The notes beneath the pieces are model-generated. The model saw only the letters and a program-made list of their open reading frames with translations. It had not been told where the DNA came from and did no database searches. Positions 1-9,552 of a stretch of DNA of 64,000 nt are shown here, one piece after another (position 1 is the stretch's first letter; every line of letters starts with the position of its first letter). This DNA comes from Maribacter hydrothermalis (GTDB lineage Bacteria; Bacteroidota; Bacteroidia; Flavobacteriales; Flavobacteriaceae), in the NCBI RefSeq assembly GCF_001913155.1, contig NZ_CP018760.1, positions 620,001 to 684,000 of the forward strand, in the 5' to 3' direction. A program made the position numbers and the translations under genes.

Positions 1-627
1 GGCTATTGCCATTATCTGTAAACCAATACGGTCCGCCTCAGTCTCGTGGCCTCTACTAAATGGGAGCATTACACCTACTTGAGACCCAATGCCGTATGCT
101 TGGTTAAATAAGTTACGTTTCTGCTCATCTTGTATAGCAATATTACCAGCCACGGCTCCCACTTGTTGTAGTGTACCAGCACTCATACGTTGTGCCCCAT
201 GGTCTGCCAATGCATGTGCCACCTCATGGCCCATAACTACCGCAACACCAGTCTCTGTTTGTGTAATTGGAAGAATACCCGTGTAAAAAACAATTTTACC
301 TCCTGGCATGCACCATGCATTTACAGTTTCATCATTTACCAACTTATATTCCCACTTATAATCTTTTAAGTATCCTGGGTAACCATTTGCAGTTAACCAT
401 CGTTCTGCAGCTGATGAAATTCGCTGACCAACTCTTGTGATCATTTGAGATTCTGCCGTACCTGTAACTACCTTATTTTCTGTTAAAAATTGATCATACT
501 GGGCAAATGCCGAAGGAAATACTTGACTGTTAGGGTAAAAATTCAACGTTTTCTGACCTGTAAACGGATTAACCTTACAGGCTGAAACCCCTATAAATAG
601 GACAAATATCAATACTATTTTTTTCAT
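1..627 (-). CDS. M48 family metalloprotease lipoprotein, C-terminus cut by window edge
   Basis: Reading the minus strand from the ATG at 627 gives 209 open codons that run off the window. The N-terminus is a lipoprotein signal (hydrophobic stretch, then GVSAC with lipid Cys at residue 17). A zinc-protease motif HEVAH lies at residues 134-138, and HETEAD further on supplies the third zinc ligand, typical of M48 (HtpX/BepA/LoiP-like) peptidases. Family knowledge suggests a periplasmic, membrane-anchored protease for envelope protein quality control. The C-terminal part, which in some relatives carries TPR repeats, lies outside the window, so the subfamily cannot be told. Confidence 0.88.
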   Translation of the reverse strand, partial: MKKIVLIFVLFIGVSACKVNPFTGQKTLNFYPNSQVFPSAFAQYDQFLTENKVVTGTAESQMITRVGQRISSAAERWLTANGYPGYLKDYKWEYKLVNDETVNAWCMPGGKIVFYTGILPITQTETGVAVVMGHEVAHALADHGAQRMSAGTLQQVGAVAGNIAIQDEQKRNLFNQAYGIGSQVGVMLPFSRGHETEADRIGLQIMAIA

Positions 628-663
628 TTTATAAAATTTAGTTAGTGTCAATAAAATACAAAG

Positions 664-3066
664 TTATTCTTTTCCGGTTATATGTAATAGCGAAAAATCT
701 TTGTCTATTTGCAAAATATTATCCTGAATTTCACTTAAATTTCTTAATGATACTTCCTCATTATCTAACATTACGGTATCAATTGCAAAAGGTAATCCAT
801 GAAAATTAAGTCTAATTGTATCATACTGCGTTTCAAAACTACCATCTTTAAAAAGTTGAATTGTTAACGATTTTTCTTTACCGGTTAGTTTATAATTACT
901 TAAAGCGTATCTTCCTTTCTTATAATCATACCCATTATTGGCATCTTCATATATCTCAGAGGACTCTGTCCCTTTTTTATAATAAACTTCTAACAAAAGT
1001 TCATCAATATCTTTTTCTTCAACATATTGTTGTACAGGATATTTAGGAATAATAGCCCCTGCTTTTACAAAAATTGGCAACATATCTAATTCAGCAGCTA
1101 CCCATTTTTCCTTACCTCCTTCTACGGGTTCACTAGTCCAAAAATCATACCAATTTCCTTTAGGAATATACATTCTACGACCTTGTGCATTAGGCTCTTG
1201 AATTGGACATACTAATATTTTTTCGCCAAAAATAAATTCGTCTGTTCTAAAGTGAGTTTGTGTATCTTCTTGATCATAATAAACCAAAGCTTGTATCATT
1301 GGCATATTTTCTTTGGTATATTTATAAAACATGGTATATAAATAGGGTAATAACTGATAACGTAATTCTATAAACTTCCTTACAATGTCTGTAATTTCTG
1401 TCCCAAAAGACCAAGGCTCTTGATCTCCGTGATCACCGCTTGAGTGTACTCTACAAAATGGGTGAAAAATACCCAACTGCACCCATCTAGCAAATAGCTC
1501 TCCATCTGGTTGCTCTGCAAATCCACCTATATCAGAACCCACAAAAGAATATCCGCTTAAACACATTCGTTGCACTTGCACATTTGCAAGCCATAAATGC
1601 TCCCATGTCGCTACATTATCCCCTGTCCAAGTTGATGAATATCGTTGTGTACCTGCAAAAGCTGCTCTCGTAATTACAAATGGGCGTTTGGGATATACAT
1701 ATTTTTTTACACCATCAAAAGTTGCCCTAACCATTTGCATACCATAAATATTATGGGCTTTTCTATGGGTACATGGGTGGCCGTCATAATTATGTCTTGT
1801 ATCTAAAGGTGCCGTTTTTGTTGGCACCTCCATTACAGCAGGTTCGTTCATGTCATTCCAAACGGCATGTACACCCAACTCCGTCATAAACTCCTTATAT
1901 AATTCCGCCCACCACTCGCGTACAGCAGGGTTTGTAAAGTCTGGAAAATTACACTCGCCTGGCCAAACCTTTCCTTGCATTAAAGGGCCATCACCTCTTT
2001 TGCAGAAATAATCATTCTCTAACGCCTCATTATACACCCAATAATCACGATCCACTTTTATGCCTGGATCTATCATTATTACGGTTTTGAACCCGTCTTC
2101 CTCAAGTTCCGATATCATTCTCTTTGGGTCTGGAAAATGATTTTTATCCCATGTAAAACATCTAAAGCCATCCATATAGTCTATATCAAGATATATGGCG
2201 TCACATGGTATTCTTAAATCACGAAACTGCTTGGTAATTTCTTTTACATTATTCTCGGGATAATAACTCCATTTAGATTGATGAAAGCCCAAAGCCCACA
2301 TAGGAGGCATTTCTGGAGTTCCTGTTAAACTTGAATATGAACTAACAACACCTGCCATATCTGGTCCAAAAATGAAATAATAATTCATTTCACCCCCATC
2401 TGCCCAAAAACTTGTTACATTTCTTCGCTCATGCGAAAAATCGAAACTTGTCTTAAAACTATTATCAAAAAAAACCCCGTATGCATTTCCTTTACTTAAG
2501 CCTATATAAAATGGAATTGCCTTATATAATGGATCTTGATCCTTTCCATAAGCGAATTGATCTGTTACCCAATTCTCTACCCTTTTTCCCTTTAAATTAC
2601 TATGCATGGCTTTATCTCCCATACCGTAAAAACATTCGCCTGCTTGCGCAATCTTACTCATTTTAACGGTATTACCGCCGTATTCATAATTTTCCTCCCA
2701 GTGAAAGCCAAGCTCATCTTCGCATATTATATTTCCCGATAAATCTGAAATTTGGGTTCTAAGGGTTTTCTTATCTACCAATACACTTACCCTTGCTGTT
2801 GAAATAATATATTCCGTATCGTTCTCTTCAACTTCTAACTTGCTATACCCTATTGTACTTTTGGGATCAATAGCATATGAAAAATCTGGCTCAAAATTAT
2901 AGTTTGTTGCGTATCTAAATCTAATTACACTTCCTCTAAGAATTGTAATCTGCAGAACAACACCGTTATTAGTGGTAAAATATAACTTATCGGTATCTTG
3001 GGTAAACTGTACTATCTGATTTGGATATAAATTACCTTTATACTCAAGCTCTGTATTTGTAATCAT
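664..3066 (-). CDS. glycoside hydrolase family 31 alpha-glucosidase-like enzyme
   Basis: An 800-residue protein with the GH31 catalytic barrel. The nucleophile motif WNDMNEP is at about residues 403-409 (Asp405) and the acid/base Asp is in TGDN near residue 483; GSDIGGF follows. The N-terminal 220 residues form the usual beta-sandwich and the C-terminus another beta domain. No signal peptide is visible, so it is probably cytoplasmic and cleaves alpha-linked glucose from oligosaccharides. It lies 65 bp downstream of glgB on the same strand, which suggests joint work on glycogen or maltodextrin. Exact linkage specificity cannot be read from the sequence. Confidence 0.93.
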   Translation of the reverse strand: MITNTELEYKGNLYPNQIVQFTQDTDKLYFTTNNGVVLQITILRGSVIRFRYATNYNFEPDFSYAIDPKSTIGYSKLEVEENDTEYIISTARVSVLVDKKTLRTQISDLSGNIICEDELGFHWEENYEYGGNTVKMSKIAQAGECFYGMGDKAMHSNLKGKRVENWVTDQFAYGKDQDPLYKAIPFYIGLSKGNAYGVFFDNSFKTSFDFSHERRNVTSFWADGGEMNYYFIFGPDMAGVVSSYSSLTGTPEMPPMWALGFHQSKWSYYPENNVKEITKQFRDLRIPCDAIYLDIDYMDGFRCFTWDKNHFPDPKRMISELEEDGFKTVIMIDPGIKVDRDYWVYNEALENDYFCKRGDGPLMQGKVWPGECNFPDFTNPAVREWWAELYKEFMTELGVHAVWNDMNEPAVMEVPTKTAPLDTRHNYDGHPCTHRKAHNIYGMQMVRATFDGVKKYVYPKRPFVITRAAFAGTQRYSSTWTGDNVATWEHLWLANVQVQRMCLSGYSFVGSDIGGFAEQPDGELFARWVQLGIFHPFCRVHSSGDHGDQEPWSFGTEITDIVRKFIELRYQLLPYLYTMFYKYTKENMPMIQALVYYDQEDTQTHFRTDEFIFGEKILVCPIQEPNAQGRRMYIPKGNWYDFWTSEPVEGGKEKWVAAELDMLPIFVKAGAIIPKYPVQQYVEEKDIDELLLEVYYKKGTESSEIYEDANNGYDYKKGRYALSNYKLTGKEKSLTIQLFKDGSFETQYDTIRLNFHGLPFAIDTVMLDNEEVSLRNLSEIQDNILQIDKDFSLLHITGKE

Positions 3067-3131
3067 GAAAATATTTATTAATAAATAACATTACAACGGG
3101 AGTTATTTAAAGCTATTTTGATAACAGATTT

Positions 3132-5027
3132 TTATCTGAGTATTACAATACCTAAAGGTGGAATCGTAATTTCAATAGACTTTTTATGCCCGTGTGACGG
3201 CTTAGTGGTAGTTTTTATTGTCTTATTTAAATTTCCGCCGCCGCCGTATTTTTTATCATCACTATTTAATATTTCTTTAATTTTTCCTTTTTTTGGTATC
3301 CCAATTCTATAATTTTCTCGTGGTACCGGTGTAAAATTACAAGCAATAATTAAATCGTTCTCTTTATCATGCCCTTTACGAATATAGGTTAATATAGAAT
3401 TTTCATGATCGCTGTAATCTATCCATTGAAAACCTTCGGGACTAAATTGCTTCTCGTATAACGCTGGCGAACCTTTATATAAATGATTTAAGTCTTTTAC
3501 AAAATCTTGAATACCTTTATGACCTTCGTACTGCAATAAATGCCAGTCTAAACTTTGCTCAAAATTCCATTCTTCCGTTTGCCCAAATTCACCGCCCATA
3601 AACATCAGTTTTGTGCCTGGATGCGTGAACATATACCCAAATAATAGCCTTAAATTGGCAAATCGTTGCCATTCATCTCCTGGCATCCTATACACTAAAG
3701 ACTGTTTACCATATACAACCTCATCGTGAGAAAAAGGCAACATAAAATTTTCTGTAAATGTATACGTCATACCAAAAGTAAGATCATTCATATGATGCTT
3801 TCTATATATGGCTTCTTTCTTAAAGAATTGTAATGTATCATGCATCCAACCCATCATCCATTTCATACCAAATCCTAAGCCACCAAACTCAACCGCTTTG
3901 GAAACCCCTGTAAACGCAGTTGATTCTTCTGCAATGGTCTGCACACCTTCAAAATTCGAATATACCGCCTCATTCAATTCCCTTAAAAATGATATCGCTT
4001 CTAAATTTTCATTATTGCCATACATATTTGGTTCCCATTCACCATCTTCTCTAGAATAATCTAAATATAGCATAGAGGCAACTGCATCTACACGCAAACC
4101 GTCTATATGGAACTGATCTAACCAGAATAAGGCATTACTAATTAAGAATGCCCTAACTTCATTTCTACCATAATTAAAGATTAGACTTTTCCAATCGGTA
4201 TGGTAACCTTTTCTTCTATCTGGATGTTCATATAAATTAGAGCCATCGAAAAAACCAAGTCCATGCGCATCTTCTGGAAAATGCGAGGGTACCCAATCTA
4301 AAATTACACCAATATCATTTTGATGAAAAGTATCTACCAACAATTTAAAATCTTCTGGTGCACCAAATCTAGATGTAGGCGCAAAATATCCTGTTAGTTG
4401 ATAACCCCAAGACGGATCATACGGGTACTCCATTACAGGCATAAACTCCACATGGGTATACCCCATTTCCTTTACATAAGACACCAAGTCTTTTGCAAAC
4501 TCTTTATAGGTCAAAAACTTATTTTCAACATTTTTCTTCCATGATCCCAAATGTACTTCGTAAACGGAATAGGGCTTGTCCAATCCATTCTTATCTTTTC
4601 TATAGCCCATCCAGGCTTTATCTTTCCACGTATGTTCCGAAGTCCATATTATGGATGCCGTATTGGGCGGATGCTCACAATATTTAGCAAATGGATCAGC
4701 TTTTTCTGTCCATATATCGTTATTGTTAGATTGTATTTTGTACTTATACACCTCGCCTTTGCCAACATTGGGTATAAAACCTTCCCATATACCACTAGAA
4801 TCCCATCGAACATTTAATTGATGCTCCTCAACATTCCAAGAATTAAAATTTCCAACAACTGAAACAGATTTTGCCGAAGGTGCCCATACCGCAAAATATG
4901 TTCCGGCCACACTATCAACTTCTATTAAGTGTGAGCCTAGCTTTTCATAAAGTCGATAGTGCTTACCACTTTTAAAAAGGTCTATGTCAAAATCTGTAAA
5001 TAAAGTATGAACTATTACGTTAGGCAT
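3132..5027 (-). CDS. glgB: 1,4-alpha-glucan (glycogen) branching enzyme
   Basis: A 631-residue GH13 protein that makes alpha-1,6 branches in glycogen. An N-terminal CBM48 beta-domain (about residues 25-110) precedes the barrel. Conserved regions are visible: DWVPSHF near 244, DGLRVDAV with nucleophile Asp314, IAEEST near 365-370 with the acid/base Glu, and FSHDEVVYGKQSL. It lacks the extra N1 domain of the enterobacterial enzyme, which explains the shorter length. It is first in a two-gene unit with the GH31 gene. No glgA or glgC is present in the window, so the rest of glycogen synthesis must be elsewhere. Confidence 0.95.
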   Translation of the reverse strand: MPNVIVHTLFTDFDIDLFKSGKHYRLYEKLGSHLIEVDSVAGTYFAVWAPSAKSVSVVGNFNSWNVEEHQLNVRWDSSGIWEGFIPNVGKGEVYKYKIQSNNNDIWTEKADPFAKYCEHPPNTASIIWTSEHTWKDKAWMGYRKDKNGLDKPYSVYEVHLGSWKKNVENKFLTYKEFAKDLVSYVKEMGYTHVEFMPVMEYPYDPSWGYQLTGYFAPTSRFGAPEDFKLLVDTFHQNDIGVILDWVPSHFPEDAHGLGFFDGSNLYEHPDRRKGYHTDWKSLIFNYGRNEVRAFLISNALFWLDQFHIDGLRVDAVASMLYLDYSREDGEWEPNMYGNNENLEAISFLRELNEAVYSNFEGVQTIAEESTAFTGVSKAVEFGGLGFGMKWMMGWMHDTLQFFKKEAIYRKHHMNDLTFGMTYTFTENFMLPFSHDEVVYGKQSLVYRMPGDEWQRFANLRLLFGYMFTHPGTKLMFMGGEFGQTEEWNFEQSLDWHLLQYEGHKGIQDFVKDLNHLYKGSPALYEKQFSPEGFQWIDYSDHENSILTYIRKGHDKENDLIIACNFTPVPRENYRIGIPKKGKIKEILNSDDKKYGGGGNLNKTIKTTTKPSHGHKKSIEITIPPLGIVILR

Positions 5028-5046
5028 ATAAAGGTTTCGTTTTTGG

Positions 5047-5054
5047 TAAAGCTA
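5047..5054 (-). promoter_or_regulatory. candidate -7 promoter box for glgB
   Basis: On the minus strand the octamer TAGCTTTA sits 20 nt before the glgB ATG and matches seven of eight positions of the Bacteroidota -7 consensus TAnnTTTG. No clear -33 TTG was found, so the call is weak. Confidence 0.3.
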
Positions 5055-5202
5055 ATCATCTTTTATAGATGGTCACCTTTGATTATTTTTTATTGAAAAT
5101 ATATCAAGTAATATCCGATTTATATCTTTAAATACCAAAAATGGAACGCTTTTTGAATCATCATCACAATATTCTATACATAAACCGAATAACAATATTA
5201 TT

Positions 5203-5775
5203 ATGAGAAAACTGAACTTATTATTAGGCGTATTAATAACTATATTTTTAATTTCCTGTGAAGGCCCACAGGGACCTGCTGGTTATGACGGATTTGATGG
5301 TCTTGACGGATTGAATGGTGCAGACGGTGCGGATGGAGTTAACATTTTAGGAAAGGTGATGGATATAGAAGGTACTTTTACCTTGGATAACGATTATTCA
5401 ATCTTCTATGAATTTCCTCAAAGTGTTGAAGTATTTGAAACAGATGTAGTACTTGTGTATCTTTTATGGGACGAAACCGTTGATGGTAATGGCGATTTAG
5501 TAGATATTTGGAGATTAATGCCGCAAACAAGAATATTAGACCAAGGGCTTCTTCAATACAATTTTGATCATACTTTTTTTGATGTCAATATTTTCTTAGA
5601 ATCTGATTTTGATTTAGCTACCCTGCCTGCCGGCGACACGAATAATCAAGTATTTAGAATTGCTGTTTTACCAGCTGAATCTACAACGGGTAAATTGGAC
5701 ACTTCAGATATTAATTCAGTAATGGCACATTTAGGTGTTACTGAAGAAAACGTTCAGAAAATAAAATTGGATTAA
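5203..5775 (+). CDS. lipoprotein with a short collagen-like Gly-X-Y stretch
   Basis: A 190-residue lipoprotein. The signal peptide ends at the lipobox LISC, with lipid Cys at residue 19. Directly after it come eight consecutive Gly-X-Y triplets (residues 21-44: GPQ, GPA, GYD, GFD, GLD, GLN, GAD, GAD), followed by an acidic, aromatic-rich globular domain of about 140 residues. Short collagen-like stalks after the lipid anchor recur in Bacteroidota lipoproteins, presumably as spacers that hold the domain off the membrane. The C-terminal domain is not recognised. It is monocistronic, with a strong terminator downstream. Confidence 0.85.
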   Translation: MRKLNLLLGVLITIFLISCEGPQGPAGYDGFDGLDGLNGADGADGVNILGKVMDIEGTFTLDNDYSIFYEFPQSVEVFETDVVLVYLLWDETVDGNGDLVDIWRLMPQTRILDQGLLQYNFDHTFFDVNIFLESDFDLATLPAGDTNNQVFRIAVLPAESTTGKLDTSDINSVMAHLGVTEENVQKIKLD

Positions 5776-5800
5776 CTTTTATATAAAAAGCACTTAAACT

Positions 5801-5833
5801 AAAGCCTTTGATTTTTTTCAAAGGCTTTTTTTA
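5801..5833 (+). terminator. intrinsic terminator after the collagen-like lipoprotein gene
   Basis: Perfect 10-bp stem AAAGCCTTTG / CAAAGGCTTT with an 8-nt T-rich loop, followed by a run of T. Confidence 0.85.
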
Positions 5834-5928
5834 GTCACCTATTTTTAAAACCTTATATTAAAGATTACGTAAATAGCATACCTTGAAAGGACTTTAATAG
5901 AATACCGACAAATTAAAAAAATTGAAAA

Positions 5929-6426
5929 ATGAAAATAAATATTGTAATTGTACTTTTAGTACTTTTTGTAAGCTGCAAAGGTACTTCTCAAGAAAAAGAA
6001 ATAGTGACCGAAAATAAGGTTGAACAGAAAAAAGAATTTGTTGTTCAAAAAACAAATGCTGAATGGAAGAAAGAATTGACTGATGCTCAATATTATGTAT
6101 TACGTGAAGCTGCCACTGAAAACCCTTTTACTAGTGAACTTTTAAAAAACAATAAAAAAGGCACTTATGTTTGCGCAGCATGTGCTACTCCATTATTTAA
6201 AAGTTATACAAAATTTGATTCTGGTACCGGATGGCCAAGTTTTTATGAAGAAATTGAAGGTAATGTAGCGTATGATGTGGATTATAAAATTGGTTACAAA
6301 AGAACTGAAGAACATTGTGCTACTTGTGGCGGGCACTTAGGCCATGTATTTGAAGATGGTCCAGAGCCAACCGGTTTACGCCATTGCATAAATGGTGTTG
6401 CCTTAAACTTTGTCCCTGCCGAATAA
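5929..6426 (+). CDS. msrB: exported peptide-methionine (R)-S-oxide reductase
   Basis: A 165-residue MsrB that reduces methionine-R-sulfoxide in oxidised proteins. The SelR domain spans about residues 42-163. Zinc-binding pairs are Cys82/Cys85 (CAAC) and Cys130/Cys133 (CATC), and the catalytic Cys153 lies in RHCING. The first 16 residues are a lipoprotein signal (LLVLFVSC, lipid Cys16), so unlike the common cytoplasmic form this enzyme should sit in the periplasm anchored to a membrane, repairing envelope proteins. It is monocistronic, with a terminator downstream. Confidence 0.95.
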   Translation: MKINIVIVLLVLFVSCKGTSQEKEIVTENKVEQKKEFVVQKTNAEWKKELTDAQYYVLREAATENPFTSELLKNNKKGTYVCAACATPLFKSYTKFDSGTGWPSFYEEIEGNVAYDVDYKIGYKRTEEHCATCGGHLGHVFEDGPEPTGLRHCINGVALNFVPAE

Positions 6427-6447
6427 TTTGTCCGATTATTAATAAGT

Positions 6448-6477
6448 ACAGAGGCTTTTTGGGCCTCTGTTTTATTT
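6448..6477 (+). terminator. intrinsic terminator after msrB
   Basis: Stem ACAGAGGC / GCCTCTGT with a 7-nt loop and a following T-rich tract, 22 nt after the msrB stop. Confidence 0.8.
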
Positions 6478-6626
6478 TCATCTTTTCTTAATTACCTCTT
6501 TACATAGACAAGAAATTATCATAAATATCACAATATCAATTTAAAGGTCATATTTTAAAATCCTACTTAAAATTTGGATTTCGTTTCGTACTTTTACACC
6601 TCAATAAAAACTACAAAAATCAAAAT

Positions 6627-8018
6627 ATGAACACTTTCGACATTATTGTTCTAGGTAGTGGTCCTGGTGGATATGTAACCGCTATCAGGGCTTCTCAATT
6701 AGGTTTTAAGACCGCCATTATAGAAAAAGAAAATCTTGGAGGCGTTTGCTTAAATTGGGGTTGTATACCTACCAAAGCCTTATTGAAATCTGCACAAGTA
6801 TTTGAGTACCTGAAACATGCAGATGATTACGGTATAAAAGTGGACAATGTCGATAAAGATTTTGATGCTGTTGTTAAAAGAAGTCGTAGTGTTGCAGACG
6901 GAATGAGCAAAGGTGTCCAGTTCTTAATGAAAAAGAATAAAATTGAAGTTATCAACGGCTATGGTACTTTAAAACCTGGCAAAAAAATATCGGTCAAAGC
7001 TGAAGATGGTACAGTTACCGAGTACAGTGCTAACAACATTATTATTGCAACTGGTGCTAGAAGTCGCGAGTTACCTAGCTTACCACAAGATGGTAAAAAA
7101 ATTATAGGGTACAGAGAAGCAATGACCTTAGATAAGCAACCTAAGAAAATGATCGTTGTAGGTAGTGGAGCAATAGGTATTGAATTCGCTTATTTCTATA
7201 ATTCTATGGGAACAGAAGTAACTGTTGTTGAATATTTACCAAATATTGTTCCTGTTGAAGACGAAGATGTATCCAAACAATTAGAAAGAAGCTTTAAAAA
7301 AGCCGGTGTTAAAATTATGACCTCGGCAGAAGTTACTTCCGTTGACACTTCTGGCTCTGGTGTTAAGGCCACAGTTAAGACTGCAAAAGGTGAAGAGATT
7401 TTAGAAGCCGATATTGTCCTTTCTGCTGTTGGTATTAAAACTAATATTGAAAACATAGGTTTAGAAGATGTTGGTATTGCTACTGACCGCGATAAAATTT
7501 TAGTAAACGATTATTACCAAACCAACATACCTGGTTATTATGCAATCGGTGATGTAACTCCAGGGCAGGCGCTAGCACATGTTGCTTCTGCTGAAGGCAT
7601 ATTATGTGTTGAAAAGTTAGCGGACATGCATGTTGAACCATTAGATTATGGCAATATCCCTGGATGTACGTATTGCTCTCCAGAAATTGCTTCAGTTGGT
7701 TTAACTGAAAAACAAGCAAGAGAAAAAGGTATTGAAATTAAAGTTGGTAAATTCCCATTTTCTGCTAGTGGAAAAGCAAAAGCTTCCGGCGCATCAGACG
7801 GGTTCGTTAAAGTTATTTTTGACGCCAAATATGGCGAATGGTTAGGTTGCCATATGATTGGAGCTGGTGTTACAGACATGATTGCTGAGGCAGTTTTAGG
7901 TCGTAAGCTAGAAACTACCGGTCATGAAGTATTAAAAGCTGTTCACCCACACCCTACTATGAGTGAGGCTGTTATGGAAGCAGTTGCGGCAGCGTATGAT
8001 GAGGTTATCCATTTATAA
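6627..8018 (+). CDS. lpdA: dihydrolipoyl dehydrogenase (E3)
   Basis: A 463-residue flavoprotein that reoxidises dihydrolipoamide with NAD+ in the 2-oxoacid dehydrogenase complexes and the glycine cleavage system. Visible are the FAD-binding GSGPGG near residue 10, the redox disulfide Cys41/Cys46 in GGVCLNWGC, the NAD-binding GSGAIGIEFA, the second FAD motif in YAIGDV, and the C-terminal His-Glu pair in HPHPTMSE. Length and motifs are full. A seven-of-eight -7 box, TACTTTTA, lies at 6589-6596. The DUF3817 gene follows after 20 bp and may be cotranscribed. Confidence 0.97.
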   Translation: MNTFDIIVLGSGPGGYVTAIRASQLGFKTAIIEKENLGGVCLNWGCIPTKALLKSAQVFEYLKHADDYGIKVDNVDKDFDAVVKRSRSVADGMSKGVQFLMKKNKIEVINGYGTLKPGKKISVKAEDGTVTEYSANNIIIATGARSRELPSLPQDGKKIIGYREAMTLDKQPKKMIVVGSGAIGIEFAYFYNSMGTEVTVVEYLPNIVPVEDEDVSKQLERSFKKAGVKIMTSAEVTSVDTSGSGVKATVKTAKGEEILEADIVLSAVGIKTNIENIGLEDVGIATDRDKILVNDYYQTNIPGYYAIGDVTPGQALAHVASAEGILCVEKLADMHVEPLDYGNIPGCTYCSPEIASVGLTEKQAREKGIEIKVGKFPFSASGKAKASGASDGFVKVIFDAKYGEWLGCHMIGAGVTDMIAEAVLGRKLETTGHEVLKAVHPHPTMSEAVMEAVAAAYDEVIHL

Positions 8019-8038
8019 TATATCAATAAATTTAAAGC

Positions 8039-8326
8039 ATGTTAAAATTATTTCGAGCAACGGCAATTTTAGAAGGAATCTCATATTTGGCGTTGTTCGG
8101 GGTAACCATGCCATTAAAATATTGGGCAGAAATTCCTGGTCCAAATAAATTGGTTGGTTACGCCCATGGTGTGCTATTTATTGCTTTTATTGTACTTACC
8201 TTAATAGTAGGTCTTAAGCACAAATGGAGCATTAAAAAGTTATTTATTTTCGGGATAGCATCACTATTGCCATTCGCTACTTTTTATGTTGAAGAAAAAT
8301 ATTTAAGAACTGAAGAAACTACTTAA
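8039..8326 (+). CDS. DUF3817 small integral membrane protein
   Basis: A 95-residue protein with about three hydrophobic segments (roughly 10-25, 40-60 and 68-82). The pattern FRATAILEGISYLALF at the start, then GPNKLVGYAHGVLF, is typical of the DUF3817 family. Its function is unknown. It follows lpdA by 20 bp on the same strand. Its stop codon interlocks with that of the convergent gene at 8323 (shared TTAA). Confidence 0.85.
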   Translation: MLKLFRATAILEGISYLALFGVTMPLKYWAEIPGPNKLVGYAHGVLFIAFIVLTLIVGLKHKWSIKKLFIFGIASLLPFATFYVEEKYLRTEETT

Positions 8327-9486
8327 AATTCTGCAGAAGCAGAAAACTTATTAATCTTTCCATCGAAACTACAAACGTACAATTCGTTATTGGCATCAAT
8401 CCCGAAAGACGAAATACTTAATCCTGTTTCTAATAATAATTTGTTATTACCGGCTTGATCCAAAGCCCAAATTCTACCAGAAATAAAATCGCCGTAGATA
8501 TAGTATCCTTTTAATTCTGGCAATTCATTGCCCCTATATACATAACCACCCGTAACAGATTTATCATTAGCACTGTGGCCGTATTCATAAAATGGTTCAA
8601 TTAAACCGTCCGTATCACAATTAGTTTCCAGGTAACAAGAAGTACCTTCAAGAATATTCCAACCGTAATTACCACCTTTCGCTATCAAATTAATTTCCTC
8701 TTTCTCATCTTGGCCTACATCAGCGGTCCAAATTGTATTTGTTTGCAAATCAAAACTAAATCGCCATGGATTTCTTAATCCGTATGCATAAATCTCACCT
8801 CGCGCATTTTCATTTTCTACAAAGGGGTTATCCGTAGGTATAGCATAATTTAGATTAGCATCTTGACTGTCTACATCAATACGTAATATTTTTCCAAGTA
8901 AATTTTCTAAATTCTGAGCATTACCGTCCGGATCACCTGTTCCTCCGCCATCACCAGAGGCTATATATAAATAACCATCGGGACCAAAAGCCAATTGACC
9001 ACCATTATGGTTTGTTGCCGGTTGAGGAATTTCTAATAAAATTGTTTCACTAGGCTCGTTTACCATATTAGCATCGGTTTCCGATACTTTAAAACGAGAT
9101 ACGACTGCTAAACCCTGGCTTGGGGTATAGGTAACATATAAAAAACCATTGGTCTTATAATCCGGATGAAATGCAAAACCTAAAAGCCCTAATTCACTTG
9201 CTGTTGCAATTCTTGAAGATATATCTAAAAATATTGAAGTTTCTTCCTCAGTGGTATCATTATTAAACACCTTAATTACACCACCTTTCTCAGCAACAAA
9301 AATTCTATTAGAGCCATCGAGAGGAGATTGCAAATCTAAAGGGTTTGAAAAAGTTAAATTTGGAAATGCACTTATTAAAGTGATGGAGTCATCAACTATA
9401 GGAGCTAGTGCAAGTTCATCTTTATCACTACACGATAGTATTAAAAGAGCACATATATTAAATAAAATGAAACTAATTTTTTTCAT
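8323..9486 (-). CDS. PQQ-dependent sugar dehydrogenase-like lipoprotein (GSDH family)
   Basis: A 387-residue lipoprotein (lipobox LILSC, Cys19) with a beta-propeller of the glucose/sorbosone dehydrogenase family. Diagnostic stretches are LGLLGFAFHPDY, the catalytic-histidine motif TNHNGGQLAFGPDGYLY, SGDGGGTGDPDGNAQN with calcium-binding residues, and YGLRNPWRFSFD. Family members oxidise aldoses in the periplasm with PQQ, though many Bacteroidota homologs are untested and may bind other sugars. No PQQ synthesis genes are in the window. It ends in a 4-bp convergent overlap with the DUF3817 gene. Confidence 0.88.
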   Translation of the reverse strand: MKKISFILFNICALLILSCSDKDELALAPIVDDSITLISAFPNLTFSNPLDLQSPLDGSNRIFVAEKGGVIKVFNNDTTEEETSIFLDISSRIATASELGLLGFAFHPDYKTNGFLYVTYTPSQGLAVVSRFKVSETDANMVNEPSETILLEIPQPATNHNGGQLAFGPDGYLYIASGDGGGTGDPDGNAQNLENLLGKILRIDVDSQDANLNYAIPTDNPFVENENARGEIYAYGLRNPWRFSFDLQTNTIWTADVGQDEKEEINLIAKGGNYGWNILEGTSCYLETNCDTDGLIEPFYEYGHSANDKSVTGGYVYRGNELPELKGYYIYGDFISGRIWALDQAGNNKLLLETGLSISSFGIDANNELYVCSFDGKINKFSASAEF

Positions 9487-9552
9487 AGTTGATGAGATTT
9501 ACAACTATGTACGTAATAGGCTTACTATGTAGATGTTAAGAAAATGTTGCAA

